Assembly (NCBI GenBank): GCA_902362595.1
Contig: CABIXF010000062.1
Coordinates: forward strand, 1 to 15,969
DNA from: Bacteroidaceae bacterium
Lineage (GTDB): Bacteria > Bacteroidota > Bacteroidia > Bacteroidales > Bacteroidaceae
DNA: 15,969 bases
Direction: 5' to 3'
Shown here: piece by piece, positions 1 to 7,698 of the stretch
Layout of the letters: every line of letters starts with the position of its first letter
Numbering within the stretch: the stretch's first letter is position 1
Translations under genes and position numbers: made by a program
The notes under the pieces: generated by a model
What the model saw: only the letters and a program-made list of their open reading frames with translations
Databases searched by the model: none
Told to the model about the DNA's origin: nothing

Positions 1-46
1 CGGGCAAGTCCTGACTGAGCGAAGTTTGGGCTTGCCCGATTTTTTT
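1..46 (+). terminator. Rho-independent terminator of a gene left of the window
   Basis: An 8-bp perfect stem (CGGGCAAG at 1-8 with CTTGCCCG at 31-38) is followed by a run of seven T at 40-46. It presumably ends a plus-strand gene lying just outside the window. Confidence 0.75.
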
Positions 47-58
47 GCAGGCACAAAA

Positions 59-102
59 AAGGCCATCTCAAATTATATTTCAATTTGAGACAGCCTCTTT
101 TT
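59..102. terminator. Second, probably bidirectional hairpin terminator
   Basis: TCTCAAATT (66-74) pairs with AATTTGAGA (82-90). After a 2-by-2 internal loop, AGGC (60-63) pairs with GCCT (93-96). The stem is flanked by an A run on the left (55-60) and a T run on the right (98-103), so it could stop transcription from either side. It sits between the first terminator and the lipoprotein start at 128. Confidence 0.6.
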
Positions 103-127
103 TATTTTTCTCAATTCAACACAATCC

Positions 128-1651
128 ATGAAAAAAATCAAAAATCTATTTATAATTGCATCCATATATGTAGCCGGATGTACTTCCGCTCCTCCCATAT
201 ATTATCTGGATGCCACAAATGGAGATGATACGAACTCCGGGCTGTCTGCTGATCATGCATGGAAAACACTGAAGCGAACAGAAAATCTTTCTCTGGAGAA
301 GGGAGCCAAATTGTTGTTAAAACGTGGAGATACCTTCAAAGGAGAACTGAGAATAACCGGAAAGGGAGATTCTCAAGCCCCCATTATCATTGACGCTTAT
401 GGGGAAGGAAAACAAAAACCACGTATCATAGGAAATGACTCTTCTATGTACGCTGTATGCATCTCCAATTCGGATTATCTAACTATCCAAAACCTGGAAA
501 TAATCAATACAGGGAAAAAAACATTGGCTGGACGTACAGGACTAAAAGTGGAATGCATGAATTATGGTGTATCACATAACCTTAGAATTAATAATATTAC
601 TGTACGGGATGTCAATGGCTCCCTTATCAAAGAAGAAGGAGGAGGTAGTGGAATCCTAATTGTCAATGGCGGCGACAGTATTCGTTCCCGCTTTGACAGC
701 CTGACGATTGAAAATTGCCATATCCTACGCTGTGCGCGCAATGCCATGATCTGGAGCGGATATTACGACCGAAAAAACTGGTATCCGAATACCCACACCA
801 TCGTAAGAAAAAATCTCATTGAAGAAGTTCCAGGCGATGGCATCGTTCCCATCGGATGCGACAGCACACTGATTGAATATAATCTTATGTGCAACTCTCC
901 CGATACCCTAACCATGACAGAAGCTGCGGCAGGTATATGGCCTTGGAGTTGCGACAATACTATCATACAATACAATGAAGTGAGCCATCATAAAGCACCC
1001 TGGGATGCCCAAGGCTTTGACTCTGACTACAATTGTCAAAACACCCTCATACAATATAACTACAGTCATGACAATTATGGAGGCATGGTCTTAATATGCA
1101 ATAGCGGAGAAGCAGGAGATTATAGTTGTGGCAATATCGGAAGTGTAATTCGATATAATATCAGTATCGGTGATGGAATACGCCCCAAAGAAACAAGACA
1201 AGGAATGTTCTCACCCGGTATTCATATTGCTGGTCCAGTAAGACGAACCTTAATTGAACGAAATATCGTACATGCCAATCATAAACCATGCACTACCACA
1301 GACCGGACAATGATTACTTCTGATTCATGGAATGGATACGCAGACAGCACCTGCTTCCGGCAGAATATTTTTTACGCCGCAGAGCCAAGCCGTTTCGATT
1401 TGACTTCTTCAACCCACAATATCTTCGAGCAAAATGCTTATATTGGCAAATTCAAAAACCAGCCGGAACACTCTCCTAATCTCAAAGCAGAAAATATTTA
1501 CAAAACAAAAGTCTTAGATATATCTGCTGACGGATACAAAGGCTTGTATCATCTTATGGATTCTATAGCAATAAAAGACCGTAAACTTCATTACATAAAT
1601 CCAAAGCGTGCTGAAATCTTCTTCAATACGATATTCGTAGAAACTAAATAA
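128..1651 (+). CDS. Secreted lipoprotein with right-handed parallel beta-helix (polysaccharide-lyase-like)
   Basis: This 507-residue protein begins with a basic, hydrophobic signal peptide ending in a lipobox (V15-A-G-C18), so it should be lipid-anchored at Cys18, probably on the outer membrane. Residues about 25-100 (YYLDATNGDD... to GKGDSQAPIIIDAYG) match the N-terminal cap seen in pectate-lyase-like proteins. From about 105 to 390 come repeated short strands of the type LIEYN, IIQYN, LIQYN, VIRYN and LIERN, typical of PbH1 coils of a right-handed beta-helix. Such proteins usually bind or cleave polysaccharides, but I cannot assign a substrate or a catalytic residue. The gene stands alone between terminators on both sides, with no SusC/SusD pair nearby, so it is not in an obvious polysaccharide-utilisation locus. 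The start is the ATG directly before the signal peptide; no Shine-Dalgarno is visible. Confidence 0.85.
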   Translation: MKKIKNLFIIASIYVAGCTSAPPIYYLDATNGDDTNSGLSADHAWKTLKRTENLSLEKGAKLLLKRGDTFKGELRITGKGDSQAPIIIDAYGEGKQKPRIIGNDSSMYAVCISNSDYLTIQNLEIINTGKKTLAGRTGLKVECMNYGVSHNLRINNITVRDVNGSLIKEEGGGSGILIVNGGDSIRSRFDSLTIENCHILRCARNAMIWSGYYDRKNWYPNTHTIVRKNLIEEVPGDGIVPIGCDSTLIEYNLMCNSPDTLTMTEAAAGIWPWSCDNTIIQYNEVSHHKAPWDAQGFDSDYNCQNTLIQYNYSHDNYGGMVLICNSGEAGDYSCGNIGSVIRYNISIGDGIRPKETRQGMFSPGIHIAGPVRRTLIERNIVHANHKPCTTTDRTMITSDSWNGYADSTCFRQNIFYAAEPSRFDLTSSTHNIFEQNAYIGKFKNQPEHSPNLKAENIYKTKVLDISADGYKGLYHLMDSIAIKDRKLHYINPKRAEIFFNTIFVETK

Positions 1652-1652
1652 C

Positions 1653-1706
1653 AATTATCCCCTCATTTCTCCTAATGCCAGAAAAATGAGGGGATAATTA
1701 TTTTTC
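1653..1706. terminator. Strong terminator between convergent lipoprotein and threonine dehydrogenase genes
   Basis: A perfect 16-bp stem (AATTATCCCCTCATTT at 1653-1668 with its complement at 1684-1699) with a 15-base loop is followed by a T tract at 1701-1705. It lies 2 bases after the lipoprotein stop and 13 bases from the minus-strand stop at 1712. It therefore serves the plus gene and may also stop the minus gene. Confidence 0.9.
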
Positions 1707-1711
1707 ATGAA

Positions 1712-2665
1712 TCAACGTCCAAAACGTTCTTTCAATTTGGCAAGCATATCTTTAGTCATCGCATCCAAGTCATATTCTGGTTTCCATCCCCATTCCTCGC
1801 GGGCACAAGTATCATCCAAGGAGTTGGGCCATGATTCGGCAATAGCCTGACGCAAAGGATCTACCTGATATTCCATCTCAAAATCTGGAAGATACTTCCG
1901 TATCTGATGATAAATGGTGTCTGGTTCAAAGCTCATGGAAGCAATATTAAATGAGTTCCGATGTACCAGCTTCGTCGGATCTGCTTCCATAATTTCGATG
2001 GCAGCCCGCAACGCATCCGGCATATACATCATGTCCATATAAGTGCCTGCCGCAATCGGACAAACAAACTTTTCACCTTTTGCTGCTGAATAATAAATAT
2101 CGACCGCATAGTCAGTAGTACCACCTCCCGGAGGGGTCACATAAGAAATCAATCCCGGAAAACGCACCGAACGGGTATCAACCCCAAAACGTGTAAAATA
2201 ATAGTCACTCAGCAATTCTCCAGAAACTTTCGTCACACCATACATTGTCTTCGGACGCTGTATGGTATCCTGAGGGGTCTTGTCTTTCGGAGTTCCGGGA
2301 CCAAACGAACCGATGGAACTCGGCGTAAAGACTGCGCAATTCTTCTCACGAGCCACTTCCAGTGTATTGAACAAACCACCCAATCCAATTTTCCAAGCCA
2401 ACTGAGGCTTGTTTTCTGCCACAGCCGAAAGCAAGGCTGCCAAATTATAAATAGTATCTACATGATACTGATTTACAGCATCTGCAATTTGTTGGGGATT
2501 TGTAATATCTACAATAGCCGAAGGTCCTGACTCTTTCAATTCTCCTTTAGGCTCTGCACCAGGAATATATCCAGCAACTACATTACCTGTATAATTCTTT
2601 CTCAAAAGCATCGTGAGTTCCGAACCTATCTGTCCGGTAGCCCCTATTATTAAAATGTTTTTCAT
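1712..2665 (-). CDS. tdh: L-threonine 3-dehydrogenase, SDR (epimerase-like) type
   Basis: This 317-residue member of the extended short-chain dehydrogenase/epimerase family has a Rossmann NAD motif at its N terminus (G8-A-T-G11-Q-I-G14) and the catalytic Y142-G-V-T-K146, with S116/S117 just before. It is predicted to oxidise L-threonine to 2-amino-3-ketobutyrate with NAD+, in the cytoplasm. The specific assignment, rather than a sugar epimerase, rests on two things. The PSSIGSFGP segment (115-123) and the later sugar-nucleotide-binding region look like the SDR-type threonine dehydrogenases of animals and Flavobacterium. The gene is also divergent from kbl, whose enzyme uses the same product. 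Length fits the family. The start ATG (2663-2665) precedes the Rossmann strand directly, and a TATATTTG -7 element lies about 30 bases upstream. Confidence 0.87.
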   Translation of the reverse strand: MKNILIIGATGQIGSELTMLLRKNYTGNVVAGYIPGAEPKGELKESGPSAIVDITNPQQIADAVNQYHVDTIYNLAALLSAVAENKPQLAWKIGLGGLFNTLEVAREKNCAVFTPSSIGSFGPGTPKDKTPQDTIQRPKTMYGVTKVSGELLSDYYFTRFGVDTRSVRFPGLISYVTPPGGGTTDYAVDIYYSAAKGEKFVCPIAAGTYMDMMYMPDALRAAIEIMEADPTKLVHRNSFNIASMSFEPDTIYHQIRKYLPDFEMEYQVDPLRQAIAESWPNSLDDTCAREEWGWKPEYDLDAMTKDMLAKLKERFGR

Positions 2666-2693
2666 TTATGAGTTAGATTTTAAAATTACGAAG

Positions 2694-2701
2694 CAAATAT
2701 A
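2694..2701 (-). promoter_or_regulatory. Bacteroides-type promoter -7 element for threonine dehydrogenase
   Basis: On the minus strand this reads TATATTTG, a full match to TAnnTTTG. A TTTG lies further upstream (complement of CAAA at 2718-2721), but the 16-base spacing is shorter than the usual 19-21. The -33 assignment is therefore weak. Confidence 0.6.
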
Positions 2702-2762
2702 CAAAAGTTCTTATAAACAAAATAAAAAATAGCATCCTCTTTTATTCTAACTAAAAAAATTG

Positions 2763-2770
2763 CATATTTG
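2763..2770 (+). promoter_or_regulatory. Bacteroides-type -7 element for kbl
   Basis: CATATTTG matches TAnnTTTG at all but one fixed position. It would place the transcript start near 2777, so the upstream TTG at 2768 could not be the start codon and the ATG at 2801 is favoured. No convincing -33 TTTG is visible. Confidence 0.5.
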
Positions 2771-2800
2771 CAAAAGCAAAACCTTAATATCAATACAGGT

Positions 2801-3991
2801 ATGTATAATAACTTCAGAGATTTCCTTAAAAAGGAACTTGCCGACATAGAAGCTGCCGGCTTATATAAGAAAGAACGCATTATCACCACTCCACAGCGCG
2901 CAGACATCAAAGTAAACGCAGGAGAGGAAGTACTTAACTTTTGTGCCAACAACTACTTGGGGCTTTCAGACAACAAACGCCTGATTGAAGCAGCCAAGAA
3001 AGCAATGGATACACACGGTTACGGAATGTCGTCCGTACGTTTCATCTGCGGCACACAAGACCTTCACAAGCAACTGGAAGCAACCATCTCCGACTATTTC
3101 CACACAGAAGATACCATTCTGTATGCAGCTTGCTTTGACGCGAACGGAGGGCTTTTTGAACCTCTTTTCACAGAAGAAGATGCCATTATCTCAGATGCAT
3201 TGAATCATGCCTCTATCATTGACGGTGTACGTTTGTGCAAAGCGAAACGTTACCGTTATGCGAATGCCGACATGGCTGATTTGGAACGCTGCCTGCAAGA
3301 AGCACAAGCACAACGTCATCGCATCATTGCAACCGATGGAGTATTCTCCATGGATGGCAACGTAGCTCCCATGGACAAAATCTGTGAACTGGCTGAAAAA
3401 TACGATGCTCTCGTCATGGTAGATGAATCACACTCCGCAGGAGTAGTCGGACCTACAGGACATGGCGTAGCAGAACAGTTTAATGTATATGATAAGATTG
3501 ATATCTTTACAGGAACACTGGGAAAAGCATTTGGAGGTGCCATGGGAGGCTTTACCACCGGAAAGAAAGAGATTATCGACATGCTGCGTCAGCGTTCTCG
3601 CCCTTACCTGTTCTCTAACTCTGTAGCTCCAGCCATTGTAGGAGCAAGCCTGGAGATGTTCCGCATACTCAAAGAAAGCAATGCACTGCATGACAAACTA
3701 ATGGCTAACGTAGCCTATTTCCGCGACAAAATGATTGCCGCAGGTTTCGACATCAAACCAACGCAAAGTGCCATCTGTGCAGTCATGCTATATGATGCTA
3801 AGCTATCACAAGATTTTGCAGCCCGCATGCAGGAAGAAGGAATCTATGTCACAGGATTCTATTATCCAGTGGTTCCCAAAGGACAGGCACGTATCCGCGT
3901 GCAACTCTCAGCCGGTCACGAACAATGCCATCTGGACAAAGCAATCCAAGCCTTTATTAAGGTAGGTAAAGAGTTAAACGTCATCAAATAA
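2801..3991 (+). CDS. kbl: 2-amino-3-ketobutyrate CoA ligase (glycine C-acetyltransferase)
   Basis: This PLP-dependent alpha-oxoamine synthase (396 residues from the ATG at 2801, against 398 in E. coli Kbl) cleaves 2-amino-3-ketobutyrate with CoA to glycine and acetyl-CoA, completing threonine breakdown begun by the divergent dehydrogenase. Visible hallmarks are FCANNYLGL near residues 47-55, the PLP-contacting D208-E-S-H211-S-A-G motif, and the Schiff-base lysine in TGTLGKAFGG (K242, equivalent to E. coli K244). The frame is open further upstream to a TTG at 2768. The ATG was chosen because MYNNFRDFLKKEL aligns with the known N terminus and because the predicted promoter lies between the two. 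The gene ends before a strong hairpin. Confidence 0.96.
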   Translation: MYNNFRDFLKKELADIEAAGLYKKERIITTPQRADIKVNAGEEVLNFCANNYLGLSDNKRLIEAAKKAMDTHGYGMSSVRFICGTQDLHKQLEATISDYFHTEDTILYAACFDANGGLFEPLFTEEDAIISDALNHASIIDGVRLCKAKRYRYANADMADLERCLQEAQAQRHRIIATDGVFSMDGNVAPMDKICELAEKYDALVMVDESHSAGVVGPTGHGVAEQFNVYDKIDIFTGTLGKAFGGAMGGFTTGKKEIIDMLRQRSRPYLFSNSVAPAIVGASLEMFRILKESNALHDKLMANVAYFRDKMIAAGFDIKPTQSAICAVMLYDAKLSQDFAARMQEEGIYVTGFYYPVVPKGQARIRVQLSAGHEQCHLDKAIQAFIKVGKELNVIK

Positions 3992-4017
3992 CCTTCTACT
4001 AAAAAAATCACACTCTC

Positions 4018-4058
4018 GAAAGGCTGTCTTTTTTACATCCAGAGAAAGACAGCCTTTC
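4018..4058. terminator. Bidirectional terminator between convergent kbl and helicase
   Basis: A perfect 14-bp stem (GAAAGGCTGTCTTT at 4018-4031 with AAAGACAGCCTTTC at 4045-4058) has a 13-base loop. The plus side continues into T/C-rich sequence. The minus side reaches a T7 (complement of 4001-4007) about ten bases later. It separates the two convergent stop codons. Confidence 0.85.
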
Positions 4059-4109
4059 TTCTTTACTCTCAAAACACGTGTATGAATTCGTAAATTTCGG
4101 ACAACCGTT

Positions 4110-5531
4110 CTACTTTACAATCTGCGTTTCCGGCCAGTTCACCAAATACAATTTTTCCGTCGCACGAGTAAAGGCTGTATAAAGCCAGCGAAAATAATCT
4201 GGTGAAAGCATTTCCTCTGTCACATATCCTTGGTCTAGAAACACCCGCTTCCATTGCCCACCCTGAGCCTTATGGCAAGTAACAGCATAAGCATATTTTA
4301 CCTGAAGCGCATTGTAATAAGGATCTTCTTTCATTTTTTTCATTCGCTCACGCTTGCTTGGCAAATCTGCATAATCTTCCAATATGGCATAAAACAAGCG
4401 ATCATTCTCTTCCTTTGATAAGGATGGAGCATCCGAATGAAGCGTATCCAGCAATATTTTTACTTCCAGTTCCAAACCTCCATAATCAGGAAATGAGAGC
4501 AGTACATCCGCAAAACGAAATCCATACATTTCACGCACACGACGCACTCTACGTACTACCGCCACATCTCCATTGGCGATAAAATCCAGCTCCTTACAAT
4601 CTGTTCCCCAAAAATAATTATTCCTAGCCACCATCAGCATATCTCCCCCATTCAATTCATCTTCCCGATATAAGATAGAATTTCGAATACCTTTATTATA
4701 TAAAGAAGTACGTTTATTGGAACGACATATTACAATGGTCTCATCAAGTCCCACAGTGTCATAACAATCATTAAGAGTCTCTATCAGTTCATTTCCCGGC
4801 AATACGCAAATATCCGAAAAGCCTTTACAGTTTATCTTGGGGTATTCAAAATATGCTTCATCCATAATTGACGTACGCAAAGCTGTCGCATTCAGTAGAA
4901 TACCAGAATGCCCTATTTGCCTTACTACTTGTGTAAGCATACATTCCTTCACTTCCAATCCATATCCCTGCAACACAGACACAGAAAGTGCCGGACTCTC
5001 TTCTTCTCCTACCGGAGGAAGCTGTGCGGTATCCCCAACCAACATCAACCGACATCCCATACCATTATATACATACTGCACCAAATCGTCCAACAAACGT
5101 CCCGTCCCGAAATGTCCCCCTGAAAGTCCTTCATTGGCAATCATGGACGCTTCGTCTACGATGAACAAAGTATTACGATGCAAATTCTGGTTAGCCGTAA
5201 AATTATCAGTCTCATTAGAAAATGATTTCTGACGATAAATCTTCTTATGTATCGTATACGCAGGGTGCCCGGCATAACCTGAAAAAACTTTCGCGGCCCT
5301 TCCCGTAGGCGCCAGTAACACCGTTTTCCACTTTAACTGCTCAAGCGTACGGACCAAAGCAGCCGTTAATGTAGTTTTTCCTGTTCCCGCATATCCCTTC
5401 ATCAAAAAAACCGTCTCCTCGGAAGGTAACAATAAAAAATCCACAAAACTTTTCAACGTATTTTCCTGCTCATCTGTTGGTTTGTAAGAAAAATTTCGCT
5501 TAATTTGCTGCGATAAATCATTATTTAACAT
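4110..5531 (-). CDS. RecD-like superfamily 1 DNA helicase (AAA ATPase with UvrD C-terminal motif)
   Basis: This 473-residue protein carries a Walker A motif (G46-Y-A-G-T-G-K52-T), Walker B (FIVDEAS, D126-E127), motif III (G166-D-T-A-Q-L-P-P-V-G175) and C-terminal motifs V (T418-C-H-K-A-Q-G-G-Q) and VI (Y451-T-A-F-T-R456-A). This is the core of RecD/Pif1-type SF1B 5'-3' helicases, predicted to unwind DNA with ATP in recombination or repair. It is much shorter than RecD2 (about 700 residues) and lacks its long N-terminal region, so it is a compact RecD-like helicase rather than the RecD subunit of RecBCD; no recB or recC lies nearby. Similar proteins are usually named ATP-dependent RecD-like DNA helicase or AAA family ATPase. 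It is a single gene convergent with kbl. Its exact role cannot be read from the sequence. Confidence 0.88.
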   Translation of the reverse strand: MLNNDLSQQIKRNFSYKPTDEQENTLKSFVDFLLLPSEETVFLMKGYAGTGKTTLTAALVRTLEQLKWKTVLLAPTGRAAKVFSGYAGHPAYTIHKKIYRQKSFSNETDNFTANQNLHRNTLFIVDEASMIANEGLSGGHFGTGRLLDDLVQYVYNGMGCRLMLVGDTAQLPPVGEEESPALSVSVLQGYGLEVKECMLTQVVRQIGHSGILLNATALRTSIMDEAYFEYPKINCKGFSDICVLPGNELIETLNDCYDTVGLDETIVICRSNKRTSLYNKGIRNSILYREDELNGGDMLMVARNNYFWGTDCKELDFIANGDVAVVRRVRRVREMYGFRFADVLLSFPDYGGLELEVKILLDTLHSDAPSLSKEENDRLFYAILEDYADLPSKRERMKKMKEDPYYNALQVKYAYAVTCHKAQGGQWKRVFLDQGYVTEEMLSPDYFRWLYTAFTRATEKLYLVNWPETQIVK

Positions 5532-5558
5532 AAAGCCAGTATAAAAAGTTTACGTAAG

Positions 5559-5591
5559 ATTGACGTGGTTCAAGTAAATTATTTATTTTTG
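5559..5591 (+). promoter_or_regulatory. Promoter of the 5626-7698 operon
   Basis: TATTTTTG (5584-5591) is a full match to the Bacteroides TAnnTTTG element. ATTG (5559-5562, one mismatch from TTTG) lies 21 bases upstream. The transcript should start near 5598, giving a leader of about 28 bases before the ATG at 5626. Confidence 0.65.
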
Positions 5592-5625
5592 CGCTACGAA
5601 TATAAACTAAAAAAACAATATTATC

Positions 5626-6312
5626 ATGAAAACAGTTATTAATCTTGTGTTGGCCGCCTGTGTGATTTGCTTGGTATATATATGCTATGGCAGTATTATG
5701 GGCCCTATTAATTTCGACAATGAGAAAAAAGTCAGAGAAAAAGCTATCATTGCCCGTCTGATCGATATCCGTAAAGCTCAACAGGAATATCGTACAGTTC
5801 ACAACGGAGCCTATACTGCAAGTTTCGACAGCCTGATTGCTTTTGTAAAAACGGCCAAACTTCCGTTCATTATGAAAGTAGGTTCTTTGACTGATGACCA
5901 GCTGAACAACGGAATGACTGAAAAGAAAGCCATGGACTTGATCAATAAAGCAAAGAAAACCGGAAACTGGAGTGAAGTAGAAAAAGAAGGTTTACAGAAC
6001 TTCCGTCGTGATACGATGTGGGTAGCCGTAATGGATACAATCTTCGAAAAAGGATTCAATCCAGACTCTTTGGCATACGTACCTTATGGAAATGGTGCAA
6101 AATTTGAAATGGCCATTCGTCAGGATACCACCAAGTCAGGTGCTCCTCTGAACTTGTTCCAGGCTCAGGTTGCATACGATGTATATTTGAAAGGATTGAA
6201 CGAACAAGAATTGATTAACTTGAAGGATATGCAGACTAAATTAGGCAAGTACTGCGGTCTGAAAGTTGGTGATATCGAACAGCCTAACAATAATGCAGGA
6301 AACTGGGAATAA
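5626..6312 (+). CDS. Membrane-anchored protein of unknown function, pilin-like N terminus
   Basis: This 228-residue protein has one N-terminal hydrophobic segment (about residues 4-24, containing C12, C16 and C20) after a single Lys. A charged amphipathic stretch follows (KKVREKAIIARLIDIRKAQQ, about 34-53), leading to a YRTVHNGAYTASFDSLIAF segment. A transmembrane helix running into a long helix and then a small domain beginning G-x-Y is the general plan of type IV pilins and pseudopilins. There is, however, no canonical prepilin cleavage site, so the resemblance is architectural only. The protein is probably anchored in the inner membrane with a periplasmic domain. It is first in a tight operon: the next gene starts 4 bases later. 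I do not recognise a characterised homologue. Confidence 0.8.
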   Translation: MKTVINLVLAACVICLVYICYGSIMGPINFDNEKKVREKAIIARLIDIRKAQQEYRTVHNGAYTASFDSLIAFVKTAKLPFIMKVGSLTDDQLNNGMTEKKAMDLINKAKKTGNWSEVEKEGLQNFRRDTMWVAVMDTIFEKGFNPDSLAYVPYGNGAKFEMAIRQDTTKSGAPLNLFQAQVAYDVYLKGLNEQELINLKDMQTKLGKYCGLKVGDIEQPNNNAGNWE

Positions 6313-6316
6313 TCCT

Positions 6317-7141
6317 ATGGTCCAACCCATTGATTTTAATAAATCAGAACAGTATATATTATCCATCCGTCTGAGTACGGATGGATTTTCTTTTTCTATC
6401 TACCACCCTCAACGCAACGAGGAAGTATATTTCAGTTCTTCTCCTGTCAATACCCAACGTTCAATGGCTGCTAATGTAAAAGCCTATCTGACAGAAACTG
6501 AAGAGCTAAAACATAAGTTCAAACAAGTCAATATTCTTATTCATACAACCCGTTATACATCCATCCCCTTGGAATTGTATGAAGACGAACAGACAGAATT
6601 ATTGTTTTATCAGAATCTTCCTTCTCAAAACAATGAAGTGATTCTCTGCAACATTTTGGGAAAAAGCAACGTTGTCATTCTCTTCGGACTGGATAAACTG
6701 ACTCATCTATTCCTGACCGAACATTTTCCGGATGCCCGTCTATTTGCATCAGTCAGTCCGCTGACGGAATATTTTTCACGCAAATGCAGGTTGGACGATA
6801 CCCGCAAACTATTTGCTGTATGCCATCCGGAAAGTATCGAAGTGATAGGATTTGAAAAAGAAAAACTATTCATTCTAAACTCCTTTTCTGTTTCCGGCAT
6901 CAACGATTCATGCTATTACCTGCTTAATATATGGCAACAAGCCGGATTCAATCAGGAGGAAGACAAACTATACCTTATCGGAACTCATAGAATTCCACAA
7001 GGGGATTATCTGTCACAACTCTTAAAAAAATATATACGGAAATTTTACATCACTAACCCACAGATGGAATTCAACAATACGGAAATAAGCCGTATCAAAC
7101 AGATTCCATTTGATATGTTATCTTTAATTTCATGCGAGTAA
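6317..7141 (+). CDS. DUF3822 family protein
   Basis: This 274-residue cytoplasmic-looking protein (no signal peptide or membrane segment) begins VQPIDFNKSEQYILSIRLSTDGFSFSIY. I recognise it as the Bacteroidota DUF3822 family, whose function is unknown. The opening strand-turn-strand (LSIRLSTDGFSFSIYHPQ) resembles the first beta hairpin of actin/PilM-like folds, but no phosphate motifs can be confirmed by eye. The frame is open back to 6266. The ATG at 6317 was chosen because it follows the upstream stop by 4 bases and starts at the conserved region. It ends inside the start of rsmD (10-base overlap), so translation of the two is probably coupled. Confidence 0.8.
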   Translation: MVQPIDFNKSEQYILSIRLSTDGFSFSIYHPQRNEEVYFSSSPVNTQRSMAANVKAYLTETEELKHKFKQVNILIHTTRYTSIPLELYEDEQTELLFYQNLPSQNNEVILCNILGKSNVVILFGLDKLTHLFLTEHFPDARLFASVSPLTEYFSRKCRLDDTRKLFAVCHPESIEVIGFEKEKLFILNSFSVSGINDSCYYLLNIWQQAGFNQEEDKLYLIGTHRIPQGDYLSQLLKKYIRKFYITNPQMEFNNTEISRIKQIPFDMLSLISCE

Positions 7142-7698
7142 TAAGCGGTATATACAAACGAAGACGCTTCGATGTGCCTCATACATTCAAAGCACGCCCT
7201 ACCACGGATTTTGCTAAAGAAAACCTGTTTAACGTACTCAACAACTACATCGACTTTGAAGATGGAGTGACAGCACTTGATTTGTTTTCAGGTACAGGCA
7301 GTATCAGTATAGAACTGGTGTCCAGAGGCTGTGACCAAGTCATTTCAGTAGAAAAAGACCCGCAACATCATGCGTTCATCAGCAAGGTCATGAGAGAAGT
7401 CAAGACAGACAAATGTATTCCTCTCCGAGCTGATGTATTCAAATACATAGAGAAATGCGGTCTACAATTCGACTTTATCTTTGCAGACCCACCCTATGCC
7501 CTCAAAGAACTGGCAACTATACCTGACCTTATTTTTCAATATAACCTGTTGAAACCAGAAGGTATTTTCGTATTGGAGCATGGGAAAAATCTTAATTTTG
7601 AAAGTCATCCTTGTTTTTTTGAGCACCGCCATTATGGAAGCGTCAACTTTTCTTTCTTCAAAGTAAAGGAGCAAACAGACGAACAACCGACTCTGTAA
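7132..7698 (+). CDS. rsmD: 16S rRNA (guanine(966)-N2)-methyltransferase RsmD
   Basis: This 188-residue SAM-dependent methyltransferase modifies G966 of 16S rRNA in the 30S subunit. It shows the family signature RPTTDFAKENLFN (22-34), the SAM-binding LDLFSGTGS (49-57), and the catalytic D119-P-P-Y122 motif typical of base-amino methyltransferases. The ATG at 7132 overlaps the end of the DUF3822 gene, and MRVISGIYKRR is the usual RsmD N terminus. The stop at 7696-7698 lies inside the convergent cardiolipin synthase gene (41-base overlap), and no strong terminator is visible between them. Confidence 0.95.
   Translation: MRVISGIYKRRRFDVPHTFKARPTTDFAKENLFNVLNNYIDFEDGVTALDLFSGTGSISIELVSRGCDQVISVEKDPQHHAFISKVMREVKTDKCIPLRADVFKYIEKCGLQFDFIFADPPYALKELATIPDLIFQYNLLKPEGIFVLEHGKNLNFESHPCFFEHRHYGSVNFSFFKVKEQTDEQPTL

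Noticed and set aside
2768..2800. Longer kbl start at TTG
   Set aside because: It lies within the predicted -7 element and adds residues not found at the N terminus of Kbl proteins.
4837..5232. 131-codon open frame antisense to the helicase
   Set aside because: It lies wholly within a well-conserved helicase frame, has no promoter or recognisable motif, and is rich in Ser, Pro and Cys as expected of a shadow frame.
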